A DNA stretch of 6,402 nt from JBDSLU01 sp039916225 (GTDB lineage Bacteria > Acidobacteriota > Vicinamibacteria > Vicinamibacterales > Vicinamibacteraceae). Under the pieces are notes generated by a model that saw nothing but the letters and a program-made list of their open reading frames with translations, had not been told where the DNA came from and made no database searches. The position numbers and the translations under genes were made by a program. Positions 5,904 to 6,402 of this stretch are shown piece by piece; the stretch's first letter is position 1, and each line of letters opens with the position of its first letter. Where the stretch lies: assembly GCA_039916225.1 (NCBI GenBank), contig JBDSLU010000277.1:1-6402 (forward strand), written 5' to 3'.

Positions 5904-6402
5904 ATGAGACGCATGCGTTCCACGCGAGCACTGCTGCTCTTCCTGGGATGCCTCACCGTGGCGTGCCTGCACGCCGCGGCAGTGGACGATCCGCGACCCG
6001 ACGGCTGGCGCATCATCGGCCCGGGCGGCGGCGGCGCGACCATGCTGCCGACCATCAGTCCCCACGATCCGCGGGTGGTACTGGTGGCCTGCGACATGAC
6101 GGGCGCCTACCTCACCGAGAACGGAGGCGACTCCTGGCGGATGATCAATCTGGGCTCCGTCGTCTCGAGCGTGGCCTTCGATCCCACCGACCGCAACGTG
6201 ATCTATGCCGGCACCGCGGCGCTGTGGCGCAGCGCCGATCGCGGCCGCACCTGGCAGATGGTCTTCCCCGATCCGGCGCGCCACCCGCGGGCCCTGTTCA
6301 TCGGTGATCACGCCGAGTACGTGCTCCGCTCCGACGATCCGCTGTATGCCGACGCCGACGAGCAGACCGCGGTGGAAGGGATCGCGATCGGACGCGACGG
6401 CG
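5904..6402 (+). CDS. Exported Asp-box (BNR/sortilin-like) beta-propeller protein, N-terminal part
   Basis: The frame is open from ATG at 5904 to the right edge, giving 166 residues of a longer protein. Residues 1-26 look like an export signal (RRMRSTR, hydrophobic ALLLFLGCLTVACL, then HAAA|V). C21 in TVAC could make it a lipoprotein, though the lipobox is imperfect. Two Asp-box motifs are visible: TENGGDSW (71-78), with Asn for Asp, and a perfect SADRGRTW (110-117). The repeating AFDPTDRNVIYAGT pattern is typical of BNR propellers in sialidases, GH74 xyloglucanases and sortilin VPS10 domains. WRIIGPGGGG (35-44) is a common opening of bacterial members. Catalytic residues, if any, lie beyond the window, so enzyme versus binding protein is open. 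It begins 10 bases after the kinase stop, same operon, with no strong ribosome-binding site; ATG at 5913 is an alternative start. Confidence 0.82.
   Translation, partial: MRRMRSTRALLLFLGCLTVACLHAAAVDDPRPDGWRIIGPGGGGATMLPTISPHDPRVVLVACDMTGAYLTENGGDSWRMINLGSVVSSVAFDPTDRNVIYAGTAALWRSADRGRTWQMVFPDPARHPRALFIGDHAEYVLRSDDPLYADADEQTAVEGIAIGRDG

Overview
The window is a GC-rich, densely coding bacterial segment with six protein genes in two opposing groups and no RNA genes, mobile elements or CRISPR. The leftmost gene is a large outer-membrane receptor with an N-terminal carboxypeptidase-regulatory-like domain (Oar-like). That gene type, the secreted metal amidohydrolases and the Asp-box protein together suggest an Acidobacteriota genome, perhaps the Vicinamibacteria group. 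This taxonomic call is inference from gene content and base composition only.

Left half, minus strand: transcription runs leftwards from a promoter at about 3694-3721. It passes through a cytoplasmic Amidohydrolase_2-type hydrolase (2504-3610) and, through an ATGA stop/start overlap, into an exported amidohydrolase of the imidazolonepropionase/prolidase-like group (1209-2507). After a 140-base gap holding its own good promoter (1138-1165) comes a TonB-dependent receptor (from 1068 off the left edge; 356 N-terminal residues are visible).

Right half, plus strand: starting at 3748, an AgaS-like SIS-domain sugar-phosphate isomerase/deaminase, a PfkB-family sugar kinase overlapping its 3' end, and, 10 bases further on, an exported Asp-box (BNR/sortilin-like) beta-propeller protein that runs off the right edge.

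The two groups share a 137-base divergent control region (3611-3747). It contains a near-consensus minus-strand promoter, a weak candidate plus-strand promoter, an imperfect palindrome over the minus-strand -35 box and a 7-bp hairpin in the minus-strand leader. A plausible reading is a scavenging locus for an amino-sugar-containing compound: outer-membrane uptake, an exported propeller protein that may bind or cleave glycans, then cytoplasmic isomerisation/deamination and phosphorylation. The two amidohydrolases may remove acyl or amide groups. Family assignments are well supported; the substrate and the linkage between the two halves are inference.
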